NCBI RefSeq assembly: GCF_002939945.1
Contig: NZ_MDEB01000001.1
Span: 186,001-250,000 of the forward strand
Length of the DNA stretch: 64,000 bases
DNA from: Xanthomonas arboricola pv. populi
GTDB taxonomy: Bacteria > Pseudomonadota > Gammaproteobacteria > Xanthomonadales > Xanthomonadaceae
Direction: 5' to 3'
Positions within the stretch are counted from its first letter, which is position 1. Each line of letters opens with the position of its first letter. A model generated the notes under the pieces. That model searched no databases. It was given only the letters and a program-made list of their open reading frames with translations, and had not been told where the DNA came from. Made by a program: the position numbers and the translations under genes. Positions 12,902 through 21,787 of this stretch are shown here, piece by piece.

Positions 12902-12935
12902 TGCGATTCCCCAATCCCGATTCCCGATTCCCGGC
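12902..12935. repeat. Heptamer repeat array (GGGAATC family)
   Basis: In the gap between nth and the SulP gene. The plus strand reads GATTCCCCAATCCCGATTC and continues CCGATTCCCGG, that is, four inverted copies of the heptamer GGGAATC with small variants, flanked by GCTTTTGC. The same array occurs at 24786, 33944, 34023, 37691 and 37743. Confidence 0.8.
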
Positions 12936-12938
12936 TCC

Positions 12939-12995
12939 AAAAAAAAATCGCGACCGGATGATGCGTCTTGCGGCGCCATGCATCACCCGGTCACG
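12939..12995 (-). terminator. Rho-independent terminator of the carbonic anhydrase-SulP operon
   Basis: An 18-bp stem with two or three wobble pairs (arms 12949-12966 and 12978-12995). On the minus strand it is followed directly by nine T residues (the A run 12939-12947). It lies about 40 bp after the SulP stop. Confidence 0.9.
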
Positions 12996-13037
12996 ATAGA
13001 GATCACCCGGCGCGAACACCGGGCGTTTGCAGCAGGT

Positions 13038-14609
13038 TTACGCCGCCTTGGCCTGTTCGACGCGCTGTTCGACCAGCACGCTTTCCACCGCTGGCTGGCC
13101 TTCAACGCGTCGATCCAGCTCGTTCCAGTCCACCACCAGCTCGCAGCCGCGCGAGGCCGCATTCCGGCTCCAGTCGCGCAACAACTCGATGCAGGCATGG
13201 TCGACGTGATGCAGCTTGGCCACGTCCAGATGCAGTGCGGTGTTCGGTGGCACGCTTTCCAGCGTACGCGCCATCGCCGGCACCTTCAGGAACGTTGCCG
13301 AGCCCTGCAGGGTCAGATGCATCTCGTCCTTCTTGTGCTCGTGCTCACGCACGTCCACCTTCAGGCGCGACGAATGCAGGGCCAGACGGAACAACGACAG
13401 GCCGAAACCGATCAGCACACCGGTCAGCAGGTCGGTCGCCACGATCGCGAAGGTGGTCGCCAGGTAGATCGCCGCGGTGCCACGACCATAGGTCGCCAGC
13501 TCCTTGACCTGCCCGATCTTGATCATCTTCACGCCGGTGTAGACCAGGATGCCGGCCAGACATGCCACTGGCGTCATCCGCAACAGCCACGGCAGCAGCA
13601 TCGCGAAGACCAGCAACCAGCCGCCATGCAGCACCGTGGACATGCGCGTGGCCGCACCGGCCTGCACATTGGCCGCGCTACGCACGATCACGCCGGTCAT
13701 CGGCAATGCGCCCAGGAAGCCGCACAGCATATTGCCCACGCCCTGCGCCGCCAGCTCACGGTCGTACTGCGTACGCGCGCCCTGATGCATGCGGTCCACC
13801 GCCGCCGCCGACAGCAAGGTCTCTGCGCTGGCGATGAAGGCAAAGGTCACCGCCGACACCAGCAAGGTCGCATTGAACACGCCGAAGATGTCCGAGACGC
13901 TGGGGATGCTGATCGCCGAGAACAGATTGGTCGGCACGTCGACCTTGTTGACGTTCAGGCCCTGCAACTGCACCGTCGCCGTGACCACCACCACCGCGAT
14001 CAACGCACCCGGCAGGAAGCGCAAACGCTGTGGACGCAGCTTGTCCCAGGCCAGGATGATGCCGATGGTGGCCAGGCCCACAAACAACGCGGTACGGCCA
14101 GTGCCTTCGGTGACTGCCTGCCACACCACGGCCGGCAATGCAGCGAAGTTTTCCAGACCGCGCGCCTTGGGAGCCGCGTCCATCAGCACATGCGCCTGCG
14201 AGGCCACGATCAGGATGCCGATGCCCGACAACATGCCGGCCACCACGGCCGGCGACGTCATCCGGAACCACACGCCTGCGCGGCACAGACCGGCGATCAA
14301 TTGAATCGCACCGGCCAGCAGGATCACCGGACCGAGTGCGGCGATTCCGTGCTCGCGGACCAGTTCGAACACCAACACAGCCAGGCCGGCGGCCGGTCCG
14401 CTCACCTGCAAAGGAGAGCCCGCCAGGAAGCCAACGACCAGTCCACCGATGATGCCGGTGATCAGGCCTGTGGCCGGCGGCATGCCGGAAGCGATCGCAA
14501 TGCCCATGCACAACGGGAGCGCGACGAGGAAGACCACGACAGACGACAACAAATCACGCCCGAACAGTCCCTGACGGAAATATCCGCCGATACCTGATGT
14601 GTTCATCAT
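13038..14609 (-). CDS. SulP family anion transporter with STAS domain (probable bicarbonate/anion transporter)
   Basis: A 523-aa inner-membrane transporter. Residues about 15-400 hold the SulP core with many hydrophobic segments and the early motif GIAIASGMPPATGLITGIIGG. Residues about 420-515 form a C-terminal STAS regulatory domain (LHLDVAKLHHVDHACIELL). SulP proteins carry bicarbonate, sulfate or dicarboxylates. Direct linkage to a carbonic anhydrase gene only 8 bp upstream suggests bicarbonate here, which is an inference. Two consecutive ATGs exist (14609, 14606); GGAG 6 nt before the second makes 14606 equally likely. A strong terminator follows. Confidence 0.92.
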   Translation of the reverse strand: MMNTSGIGGYFRQGLFGRDLLSSVVVFLVALPLCMGIAIASGMPPATGLITGIIGGLVVGFLAGSPLQVSGPAAGLAVLVFELVREHGIAALGPVILLAGAIQLIAGLCRAGVWFRMTSPAVVAGMLSGIGILIVASQAHVLMDAAPKARGLENFAALPAVVWQAVTEGTGRTALFVGLATIGIILAWDKLRPQRLRFLPGALIAVVVVTATVQLQGLNVNKVDVPTNLFSAISIPSVSDIFGVFNATLLVSAVTFAFIASAETLLSAAAVDRMHQGARTQYDRELAAQGVGNMLCGFLGALPMTGVIVRSAANVQAGAATRMSTVLHGGWLLVFAMLLPWLLRMTPVACLAGILVYTGVKMIKIGQVKELATYGRGTAAIYLATTFAIVATDLLTGVLIGFGLSLFRLALHSSRLKVDVREHEHKKDEMHLTLQGSATFLKVPAMARTLESVPPNTALHLDVAKLHHVDHACIELLRDWSRNAASRGCELVVDWNELDRRVEGQPAVESVLVEQRVEQAKAA

Positions 14610-14617
14610 GTGCTCCG

Positions 14618-15298
14618 TCAGGCGAGTTCAGCGCGCACGACTTGCTGCAGTCGCGGACGCGGGGTGGCTTCGGGGGTGTTGTCAGCCAGCAACGGACGGA
14701 AGCCACCCTTCTCGGCATCGAAGGCGCGGATCTCGCCGTGGGCGATGTCATAGATCCAGCCGTGGATGCGCAACGTACCGGCAGCCAGACGCGCGGCGAC
14801 CACCGGCTGCGTCCGCAGATGGTCCAGCTGCGAGACCACGTTCTCTTCGGTCATGCAGCTCAGCGCTTCCTGGCTGTGCGGATCGTGTCCGTGATGGGCC
14901 GTGACGTGACGCGCCGCGTCGGTGTGCTTGAGCCACGCCGCCACGGATGGCACGTCTTCCAGCGATTCCGGCTTGAGCACGGCCTTCATTGCGCCGCAGT
15001 CGGTATGACCGCAGATCACGATGTGCCGTACGCCCAACACGGCGATGGCGTATTCGATTGCCGCAACCACGCCGCTGACGTGCTGGGAATAAGGCGGCAC
15101 CACATTGCCGATGTTGCGATAGACGAACAGTTCGCCCGGCTGTGCGGAGAAGATCAGCTCCGGCATGACGCGCGAATCGGCGCAGGTAATGAACAATGTA
15201 TGCGGACTCTGGCCGCCGGCCAGTTCCTGAAAGCGCGCACTCTGGCGCGGATACACTTCCTTACGGAAATGACGAAAACCTTCTAGCAAACTTTCCAT
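14618..15298 (-). CDS. Beta-class carbonic anhydrase
   Basis: Zinc enzyme interconverting CO2 and bicarbonate; 226 aa, the normal size for the beta class. The zinc ligands are visible as the Cys and Asp of CADSRVMPELIF (near residue 39) and the His and Cys of HTDCGAM (near residue 98). The RNIGNVVPP segment and the GVRHIVICGHTDCG strand are typical. GAGG stands 8 nt before the ATG at 15298, so the longer frame from 15328 is not used. It is the first gene of a two-gene unit with the SulP transporter, which points to bicarbonate supply or pH control. Confidence 0.95.
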   Translation of the reverse strand: MESLLEGFRHFRKEVYPRQSARFQELAGGQSPHTLFITCADSRVMPELIFSAQPGELFVYRNIGNVVPPYSQHVSGVVAAIEYAIAVLGVRHIVICGHTDCGAMKAVLKPESLEDVPSVAAWLKHTDAARHVTAHHGHDPHSQEALSCMTEENVVSQLDHLRTQPVVAARLAAGTLRIHGWIYDIAHGEIRAFDAEKGGFRPLLADNTPEATPRPRLQQVVRAELA

Positions 15299-15411
15299 GG
15301 GAGATACCTCTAGGCAACGAATGGCCATCCGCGGCGCAAACCGCGAAGTGCAAAAACGAACAAGTCAAAGGAAGCCGGTGCGCTGCACCGGTTGACGCGA
15401 CTAACGAAGGA

Positions 15412-15753
15412 TCAGGCGCGCAGCGCGTTAGGAGGACGCAGCTGCGGGATCAGGTCGCGTTTTTGAGTTGCCGGCGCGTAATGCGCGTACCAGGAGGGGA
15501 AATAGCGTGCGACCACCGGCCATGCTTGGGAGAGCAAGGGAATGTCGTCTGCAGAATGGGTATCGACCTGGCACTGTGCGTCCCCGTCGCCCTGCAGATC
15601 ATCGGCTGCGTCACGTTCTTCGCCAGCATCCGCCATCACCGCCACGCCGTCGCCCACAAGCGCATCGTGGATGCGGCTGTGCGCATTGGCCGCCGACCAC
15701 GCAGTGAGCGCGAGCAGGCAGACCAACAGCAACTGGAGGAATCGGGGAAACAT
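15412..15753 (-). CDS. Small exported hypothetical protein (113 aa)
   Basis: Not assigned to a family. The N-terminus MFPRFLQLLLVCLLALTAWS ending SAANAHS is a clear Sec signal peptide with cleavage near residue 24, leaving a mature protein of about 89 aa. The middle is acidic (ADAGEERDAADDLQGDGDAQ) with a single Cys, and the end is aromatic then basic (YFPSWYAHYAPATQKRD). It lies 113 bp upstream of the carbonic anhydrase on the same strand, and the porin gene diverges from it. The signal peptide and codon pattern make it likely real; the function is unknown. Confidence 0.6.
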   Translation of the reverse strand: MFPRFLQLLLVCLLALTAWSAANAHSRIHDALVGDGVAVMADAGEERDAADDLQGDGDAQCQVDTHSADDIPLLSQAWPVVARYFPSWYAHYAPATQKRDLIPQLRPPNALRA

Positions 15754-16068
15754 GGCCTCGAAACTAACAATTTAGAACGCGCCTGCGCAAGTGGTGCGAC
15801 GCACAAAGGGCCTGATACGGCGCAGTTCCATCTGGTTGGTTCAGGTCGCAATAAGCTCGAGCTCGCTGAAACGGTGAACTGCGCCACTGTCACATCTGTC
15901 ATACGGCGCGGCGCGTTCAGACTCACGACACACACTGACAAAAAGCAAACACACGCAAATCTTTGTCTTTGCTGACAAAAATCAGATTACGACGCGATCT
16001 GACGCTGTCACATTAACGCAACTTTCACGCCATAGCCTGCGCTCACTTTCTCAGGTCGCAAGGCGCAT
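15754..16068. promoter_or_regulatory. Divergent intergenic region with CTGTCA-type Pho-like half-sites
   Basis: 315 bp between the small exported protein (minus) and the porin (plus). It contains CTGTCAC at 15887 and CTGTCAT at 15896, 9 bp apart rather than the 11 bp of a classical Pho box, and another CTGTCAC at 16005 followed at 11-bp steps by the weaker ACGCAAC and ACGCCAT. PhoB binds direct repeats of CTGTCAT with 11-bp period. With a phosphate operon downstream, control by PhoB is expected, but the exact site is uncertain. The stretch 15925-15980 is AT-rich and would suit a promoter. Confidence 0.45.
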
Positions 16069-17319
16069 ATGAAACTTTCTCCTACCCTGCTTGGCTCCGC
16101 CCTGTTGCTGGCGCTGGCCGCACCCGTTGCGCACGCCGAAATCGCCATCGACGTGATCGGCGGCTCGGAGATGTCGCTGGAAGGCCTGGTCCAGGCCGAC
16201 GGCAATTGGTTCCACAACGATGTGCAGGATCTCAATGGCCCGATCGGTGCCAATGGCGACAATTCCGAATTCAGCATCCGCCGTGCCGAGCTGGTGCTCA
16301 AGGGCAAGGGCCCGGGCAATGTCGAATGGGTGGCCGGTTACGACCCCAGCGTGCTGAAGGAAGTCACCATCGGCGGCACCACCATCCGCAGCACCGGGCG
16401 TTTCCTCGACAACAACATCAAGTACAAGTTCGCCGGCAACGCCAACAACTATCTGCAGATCGGCCAGTTCAAGCAGCCCAACAGCCTGGAAGAGCTGTCC
16501 AGCACCAAGAACAACGACTTCGTCTCCAAGGCCGGAGTGACCAACACCTACGGCATCTCGCGCCGCTTGGGCGTTGCCTATGGCATGGGCGACAACAACT
16601 GGAGCGTCACCGCCAGTGCGTTCGGCCGCGAACTGACCCGCAACCAGGCACACGGCAGCGGCTACGGCGCGCGCGGCACCTGGGCGCCAATCAACGACAG
16701 CGGCAACGTGCTGCACGTCGGTCTGAGCTACCTGGGTTACGACACCGACGACGACACCCTGCGCCTGCGCGCGCGACCCGACGCCGACCTGACCACGGTG
16801 CGCCTGATCGACAGCGGCGCCATCACCAACGTGGACAGCGTGGGTGTGGCCGGAGCCGAGGCAATGTGGATCACCGGCCCGTTCAAGCTGCAGAGCGAGT
16901 TCTTCCAGGAAAACGCCAAGCGCCTCGGCAACAACGCCGACGATTACAAGAGTGACGGCTGGTACGTCAGCGGCGTCTGGAACATCACCGGCGAGACCTG
17001 GGGCTACAAGGCCGGCGTGCCGACCACCCCGCTGCCGAACGCACCGGCTTCGGGGATGTGGCAGCTGGCGGTGCGCTATGACACCCTGGACCTCAACGAC
17101 GGACACCTGGTCTCCAACGGCACCACCCCGTTCGTGGACGGCGTGCTGGGCGGCAAGATGGACGTGTGGACGGTCGGTGCCAACTGGTACTGGCGCTCCA
17201 ACTTCAAGTTCGCACTGGACTACGCGAAGGTGGAAAGCACCCGTTACAACGGCGCCACGCGTGGCCTGGTCGACGACAACCCGTCGATCATCGAGGCACG
17301 TGCGCAGTTCTATTGGTAA
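16069..17319 (+). CDS. oprO: Phosphate-selective porin (OprP/OprO family)
   Basis: Outer-membrane channel for phosphate or polyphosphate; 416 aa. The signal peptide MKLSPTLLGSALLLALAAPVAHA is followed by beta-strand-rich sequence that opens with SLEGLVQADGNWF and contains SEFSIRRAELVLKG and the FLDNNIKYKFAG, YLQIGQFKQPNSLEELSS stretch typical of OprP/OprO. It ends in ARAQFYW, an aromatic C-terminal residue as needed for outer-membrane assembly. AAGG lies 7 nt before the ATG. It is the first gene of the phosphate block, about 200 bp before the first binding protein, and probably PhoB-controlled. Confidence 0.9.
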   Translation: MKLSPTLLGSALLLALAAPVAHAEIAIDVIGGSEMSLEGLVQADGNWFHNDVQDLNGPIGANGDNSEFSIRRAELVLKGKGPGNVEWVAGYDPSVLKEVTIGGTTIRSTGRFLDNNIKYKFAGNANNYLQIGQFKQPNSLEELSSTKNNDFVSKAGVTNTYGISRRLGVAYGMGDNNWSVTASAFGRELTRNQAHGSGYGARGTWAPINDSGNVLHVGLSYLGYDTDDDTLRLRARPDADLTTVRLIDSGAITNVDSVGVAGAEAMWITGPFKLQSEFFQENAKRLGNNADDYKSDGWYVSGVWNITGETWGYKAGVPTTPLPNAPASGMWQLAVRYDTLDLNDGHLVSNGTTPFVDGVLGGKMDVWTVGANWYWRSNFKFALDYAKVESTRYNGATRGLVDDNPSIIEARAQFYW

Positions 17320-17517
17320 GTGCGCGATGGACCCGGCCGCTGTGGAGCGCTCCTGTGAGCGTGCCACGGCGGCGACCACCCTGACCCGTCCCGGCTACGC
17401 GCCCCGCCGCGACGCCGTCATCTGCATGTCATCTTCCAGACACCGCGCAGTCATGCCCCTGCCCTGCAATGGCACGACTGCGGGACGTCCTCATCCCTTC
17501 GCTACAGGAGCTGTTGC

Positions 17518-18537
17518 GTGATCCACTCTTTGAAGACCCGTCTGGCCGTCGGCGTGCTCACCGCCTCGCTGGCGTTGTGCGCCCAGGCCGCCGATGTCAC
17601 CGGCGCCGGTGCGTCGTTCATCTACCCGGTGATGTCCAAGTGGTCGGCCGACTACAACGCGGCCACCAAGAAGCAGGTCAACTATCAATCGATCGGTTCG
17701 GGCGGCGGCATCGCCCAGATCAAGGCGGCCAGCGTGGACTTCGGCTCGTCCGATGCACCGCTCAAGCCGGAAGAACTGGCCGCTGCCGGCCTGGCGCAAT
17801 TCCCGTCGGTGATCGGCGGCGTGGTGCCGGTGGTCAACGTGCCCGGCGTGGCCGCAGGCGCCCTGAAACTGGACGGCAAGACCCTGGGCGACATTTTCCT
17901 GGGCAAGGTCAGCACCTGGAACGATCCGGCGATCGCCGCGCTCAACCCGGGCGTGAAGCTGCCCGACGGCAAGATCACCGTGGTGCATCGCTCCGACGGT
18001 TCGGGCACCAGCTTCAACTTCACCAATTACCTGTCCAAGGTCAACCCGGACTGGAAGAGCAAGGTCGGCGAAGGCACCGCGGTGCAGTGGCCGACCGGCA
18101 TTGGCGGCAAGGGCAACGAAGGCGTGGCCGCGTACGTGAAGCAGATCAAGGGCGGCATCGGCTATGTCGAGCTGTCGTATGCGCTGCAGAACAAGATGGC
18201 CTACACCGCGATGAAGAACGCTGCCGGCAAGTTCGTGCAGCCGTCGGATGAGACCTTCGCCGCCGCCGCCAACAGCGCCGACTGGGGCAACAGCAAGGAC
18301 TTCTACCTGGTGATGACCAATGCCTCCGGCGACAACGCCTGGCCGATCACCGCGACCAACTTCATCCTGGTGCAGAAGAAGCCCAAAAACCCGGCCGGCC
18401 TCAAGAACACGCTGGAGTTCTTCCGCTGGGTCTACAGCAAGGGCGATGCGCAGGCCAAGCAGCTGGACTACGTGCCGCTGCCGGACAGCCTGGTGACCCA
18501 GATCGAAGGCTACTGGGCCAAGAACCTGCCCAAGTAA
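17518..18537 (+). CDS. pstS: Phosphate ABC transporter substrate-binding protein (PstS family, first copy)
   Basis: Periplasmic high-affinity phosphate-binding protein of 339 aa. The signal peptide reads MIHSLKTRLAVGVLTASLAL and cleaves after CAQA. The ligand loops of PstS are present: GAGASFIYP near residue 30, SIGSGGGIAQ, and RSDGSGTSFNF. The start is GTG 17518, decided by AGGAG 7 nt upstream. A near-identical paralogue follows at 18724; the two differ mainly in their N-termini (this one has no lipobox Cys). In some Xanthomonas genomes this first copy is named phoX. It is followed by its own terminator. Confidence 0.93.
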   Translation: MIHSLKTRLAVGVLTASLALCAQAADVTGAGASFIYPVMSKWSADYNAATKKQVNYQSIGSGGGIAQIKAASVDFGSSDAPLKPEELAAAGLAQFPSVIGGVVPVVNVPGVAAGALKLDGKTLGDIFLGKVSTWNDPAIAALNPGVKLPDGKITVVHRSDGSGTSFNFTNYLSKVNPDWKSKVGEGTAVQWPTGIGGKGNEGVAAYVKQIKGGIGYVELSYALQNKMAYTAMKNAAGKFVQPSDETFAAAANSADWGNSKDFYLVMTNASGDNAWPITATNFILVQKKPKNPAGLKNTLEFFRWVYSKGDAQAKQLDYVPLPDSLVTQIEGYWAKNLPK

Positions 18538-18590
18538 CGCCAGCCACAGCGACAGGAACGACGCCGTCTCTCTCCCCGGCGTCGGAACCG

Positions 18591-18621
18591 AGACGCGGCC
18601 CCACGGGGTCGCGTCTTTTTT
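18591..18621 (+). terminator. Rho-independent terminator after the first pstS
   Basis: Stem AGACGCGGCCCC (18591-18602) pairs with 18605-18616 with one G-T wobble and is followed by a run of six T. It lies 50 bp past the stop, separating the first pstS from the second. Confidence 0.9.
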
Positions 18622-18643
18622 GTGATGCCTTCTCCAAAAGGCA

Positions 18644-18661
18644 CTGTCATGCACGTGTAAC
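18644..18661 (+). promoter_or_regulatory. Probable Pho box upstream of the second pstS
   Basis: CTGTCAT, 4-nt spacer GCAC, then GTGTAAC. This is the 7-4-7 layout of a PhoB site, the first half perfect and the second at 5 of 7. It sits 63 bp before the second pstS start and just after the terminator, where a promoter for pstS-pstC-pstA-pstB-phoU is expected. Confidence 0.7.
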
Positions 18662-18723
18662 AAAAACATCATTTCATAGCGTGGTCTGCCGGGTCCCCCG
18701 GCCAACCCAGCCTCGGAGCTTCC

Positions 18724-19815
18724 ATGAAACTGCAGTCGGCCAGCCTGACCGCCCTGTCCCTCACCATCGCCCTCGCCCTGGCCGCCTGCTCGCCCGGCAA
18801 GGATGCGCAGTCCGGCGATACCGCCAAGGGCGCGCCCAGCGCGGGCGCCACCGCCGGTGACAGCAAGAGCGCCGAGATCTCCGGTGCCGGTGCATCCTTC
18901 ATCTATCCGCTGGTCTCCAAGTGGTCGGCCGACTACAACGCCGCCACCGGCAACAAGGTGAACTATCAGTCGATCGGTTCCGGCGGCGGCATCGCGCAGA
19001 TCAAGGCCGGCACGGTGGACTTCGGTTCGACCGACAAGCCGCTGGACAGCGCCGAACTGCAGCAGGCCGGCCTGGGCCAGTTCCCGTCGGCGATCGGCGG
19101 CGTGGTGCCGGTGGTGAACCTGGAAGGCATCGCACCGGGCAAGCTGCGCCTGACCGGCGCGCTGCTGGGCGACATCTTCCTGGGCAAGGTCACGCTGTGG
19201 AACGATGCGGCGATCGTGGCGGCCAATCCGGGCGTGACCCTGCCGGCCACCAAGATCAACCTGGTGCATCGCTCCGATGGGTCGGGCACCACCTTCAACT
19301 TCTCCAACTACCTGTCCAAGGTCAGCCCGGAGTGGAAGAGCAAGGTCGGCGAAGGCACCTCGGTGCAGTGGCCCGGTGGCGTCGGCGGCAAGGGCAATGA
19401 AGGCGTCGCCTCGTACGTGCAGCAGATCAAGGGCTCGATCGGCTATGTCGAACTGGCCTACGCACTGCAGAACAAGATGCCCTACGCCTCGCTGCAGAAT
19501 GCGGCCGGCCAGTGGGTGGAGCCGAATGCGGAAAGCTTCGCCGCTGCTGCCGCCAGCGCCGACTGGGCCAACGCCAAGGATTTCAACCTGGTGATCACCA
19601 ACGCACCGGGCGAGAAGGCCTGGCCGATCACCGCGACCAACTTCATGCTGATGCACAAGCAGCCCAAGGATGCGGCGCGCAGCAAGGCGACGCTGGACTT
19701 CTTCAAGTGGGCGCTGGACAACGGCCAGGCCCAGGCCAGCGAACTGCATTACGTGCCGCTGCCGCCGGAGCTGGTCAAGCAGATCCAGGCCTACTGGGCC
19801 AGCGAGTTCAAGTGA
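18724..19815 (+). CDS. pstS: Phosphate ABC transporter substrate-binding lipoprotein (PstS family, second copy)
   Basis: A second PstS, 363 aa. The N-terminus (MKLQSASLTALSLTIALALA then AC) carries a lipobox, so it is probably an anchored lipoprotein, followed by a flexible Ala/Gly/Ser/Asp linker to about residue 50. The binding loops match the first copy: GAGASFIYP, SIGSGGGIAQ, RSDGSGTTFNF. GGAG lies 5 nt before the ATG. A soluble and a membrane-bound receptor may share one PstCAB transporter; this is an inference from the two N-termini. pstC starts 112 bp downstream. Confidence 0.93.
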   Translation: MKLQSASLTALSLTIALALAACSPGKDAQSGDTAKGAPSAGATAGDSKSAEISGAGASFIYPLVSKWSADYNAATGNKVNYQSIGSGGGIAQIKAGTVDFGSTDKPLDSAELQQAGLGQFPSAIGGVVPVVNLEGIAPGKLRLTGALLGDIFLGKVTLWNDAAIVAANPGVTLPATKINLVHRSDGSGTTFNFSNYLSKVSPEWKSKVGEGTSVQWPGGVGGKGNEGVASYVQQIKGSIGYVELAYALQNKMPYASLQNAAGQWVEPNAESFAAAAASADWANAKDFNLVITNAPGEKAWPITATNFMLMHKQPKDAARSKATLDFFKWALDNGQAQASELHYVPLPPELVKQIQAYWASEFK

Positions 19816-19927
19816 TGCCCTGCACCCGCTGTCGTGGCGGGTTGCGCTGCGGCGAGGTGCCTACCGGCGCCTCGCCGTTCCTGCTGTCTCACGCTCCCGC
19901 GATTGCGCGGGTGACGAGCCCAATCGA

Positions 19928-20902
19928 ATGAATGCCACCGCCATTCCCGAAGCGATGACCGCCCCACGCGGCCGCGACCTGCGCGATGCGCGTGCCGATC
20001 GCCTGTTCAAGCTTGCGCTGGCCGCCACGGTCGTTTTCGTCCTGTTGGCGCTCGGCAGCGCCGCGCTGTCGATGCTGTGGGGCGGACGCCATGCCTTGCA
20101 GATGCAGGGCCTGAGTTTTTTCTATTCCGCCGACTGGAATCCGGTGGAAAACAAATACGGGGCGCTGGCGCCGATCTACGGCACCCTGGTCACCGCCCTG
20201 ATCGCGATGGCGATTGCGGTGCCGGTGAGTTTCGGCATCGCGTTCTTCCTCACCGAAGTGGCGCCGCGCTGGTTGCGTGGCCCGGTCGGTACCGCCATCG
20301 AACTGCTGGCCGGCATCCCGTCGATCATCTACGGCATGTGGGGCCTGTTCGTGCTGGTGCCGGTGATGACCGAGCACGTGACGCCCTGGCTCAACGATCA
20401 CCTGGGCACGCTGCCGTTGATCGGTCCGTTGTTCCAGGGCCCGCCGCTGGGAATCGGTCTGCTGACCGCAGGCTTCGTGCTGGCGATCATGGTGATCCCG
20501 TTCATCTCCTCGGTGATGCGCGAAGTATTCCTGACCGTGCCGACGCGCCTGAAGGAATCGGCGTACGCGCTGGGGTCGACCAAGTGGGAAGTCAGCTGGG
20601 ACATCGTGCTGCCCTACACCCGCTCCGCCGTGATCGGCGGCGTGTTCCTGGGCCTGGGCCGTGCGCTGGGCGAAACCATGGCAGTGGCGTTCGTGGTCGG
20701 CAACACGGTGCGGCTGTCGCCGTCGCTGCTGGAGCCCGGCACCACCATCGCCGCGTTGATCGCCAATGACTTCGGCGAGGCCACCGAAACCTATCGTTCG
20801 GCATTGCTGCTGCTGGGGTTTGTGCTGTTTATCGTGACCTTCATCGTGCTGGCGATCGCGCGTTTCATGCTGATGCAGCTGTCGCGTCGGGAGGGCAACT
20901 GA
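19928..20902 (+). CDS. pstC: Phosphate ABC transporter permease PstC
   Basis: Inner-membrane permease, 324 aa, one of the two channel subunits. Six or so hydrophobic segments are seen, beginning with LFKLALAATVVFVLLALGSA. The conserved cytoplasmic EAA loop reads ESAYALGSTKWEV (near residue 215) and is followed by GGVFLGLGRALGETMAVAFV, typical of PstC. The ATG at 19928 is the first that leaves the expected short N-terminal cytoplasmic tail; the open frame upstream overlaps pstS. The stop overlaps the pstA start (TGATG). Confidence 0.95.
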   Translation: MNATAIPEAMTAPRGRDLRDARADRLFKLALAATVVFVLLALGSAALSMLWGGRHALQMQGLSFFYSADWNPVENKYGALAPIYGTLVTALIAMAIAVPVSFGIAFFLTEVAPRWLRGPVGTAIELLAGIPSIIYGMWGLFVLVPVMTEHVTPWLNDHLGTLPLIGPLFQGPPLGIGLLTAGFVLAIMVIPFISSVMREVFLTVPTRLKESAYALGSTKWEVSWDIVLPYTRSAVIGGVFLGLGRALGETMAVAFVVGNTVRLSPSLLEPGTTIAALIANDFGEATETYRSALLLLGFVLFIVTFIVLAIARFMLMQLSRREGN

Positions 20903-21765
20903 TGTCCTCGGTCTCGCAATCACTGTACAACCGCCGCCGCGTGACCAACGCGATCGCCCTGTTGCTGTCGTGCGTCACCGCGGTGTTCGGCCTGTTCTTC
21001 CTGGCCTGGATCCTGTGGACCCTGTTGTCCAAGGGCGTACCGGGCATCGACGTCAACCTGTTTACCAAGATGACACCGCCGCCGATGCAGGAAGGCGGCC
21101 TGCTCAACGCCTTCTTCGGCAGTGCGGTGATGTGCGGCCTGGCACTGGCGATCGGCACGCCACTGGGCATTGCCGCCGGTACCTGGCTGGCCGAGTACGG
21201 CAATGCACGCAAGGCCGGGCTGGTGGTGCGTTTCGTCAACGACATCCTGTTGTCGGCACCGTCGATCGTGCTGGGCCTGTTCGTCTACACGCTGTACGTG
21301 ATGCAGACCGGCGGGCGCTTCTCCGCGTTTGCCGGCGCGCTGTCGCTGGCCTTCATCGTGCTGCCGGTGGTGGTGCGCACCACCGACGAAATGCTGCGCC
21401 TGGTGCCGGCGCAGATGCGCGAAGCGGCGTTGTCGCTCGGCATCCCGCAGTGGAAGGTGACCGTACAGGTGCTGTACCGCGCCGCCTCGGCCGGCATCCT
21501 CACCGGCATCCTGCTCGCCCTGGCGCGCATCAGCGGCGAGACCGCACCGTTGCTGTTCACCGCCTTCGGCAATCAGTACTGGAACAGCAATGTGTTCCAG
21601 CCGATGGCCAGCGTGCCGGTGATCATGAATCAGTTCGCCGGCAGCCCCTACGAGACCTGGCAGACCCTGGCCTGGTCCGGCGCGCTGGTGCTGACCGTGT
21701 TCGTGCTGCTGGTGAGCCTGGGTGCGCGCGCCCTGCTATTGCGCAACAAGATTTCCAATGACTGA
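20902..21765 (+). CDS. pstA: Phosphate ABC transporter permease PstA
   Basis: Second inner-membrane permease of the phosphate transporter, 287 aa, with about six hydrophobic segments. The EAA loop reads [15 protein letters not shown] (near residue 175), then [25 protein letters not shown] with the usual PstA end. The ATG overlaps the pstC stop by one base and has GGGAGGG 7 nt upstream, which implies translational coupling. It pairs with PstC and the ATPase PstB. Confidence 0.95.
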   Translation: MSSVSQSLYNRRRVTNAIALLLSCVTAVFGLFFLAWILWTLLSKGVPGIDVNLFTKMTPPPMQEGGLLNAFFGSAVMCGLALAIGTPLGIAAGTWLAEYGNARKAGLVVRFVNDILLSAPSIVLGLFVYTLYVMQTGGRFSAFAGALSLAFIVLPVVVRTTDEMLRLVPAQMREAALSLGIPQWKVTVQVLYRAASAGILTGILLALARISGETAPLLFTAFGNQYWNSNVFQPMASVPVIMNQFAGSPYETWQTLAWSGALVLTVFVLLVSLGARALLLRNKISND

Positions 21766-21787
21766 CCTCTCCCTCCGGACACCCGAC

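Noticed and set aside
15887..15902. A full Pho box before the porin
   Set aside because: The two CTGTCA half-sites are 9 bp apart, not 11, so it was reported only as half-sites with low confidence.
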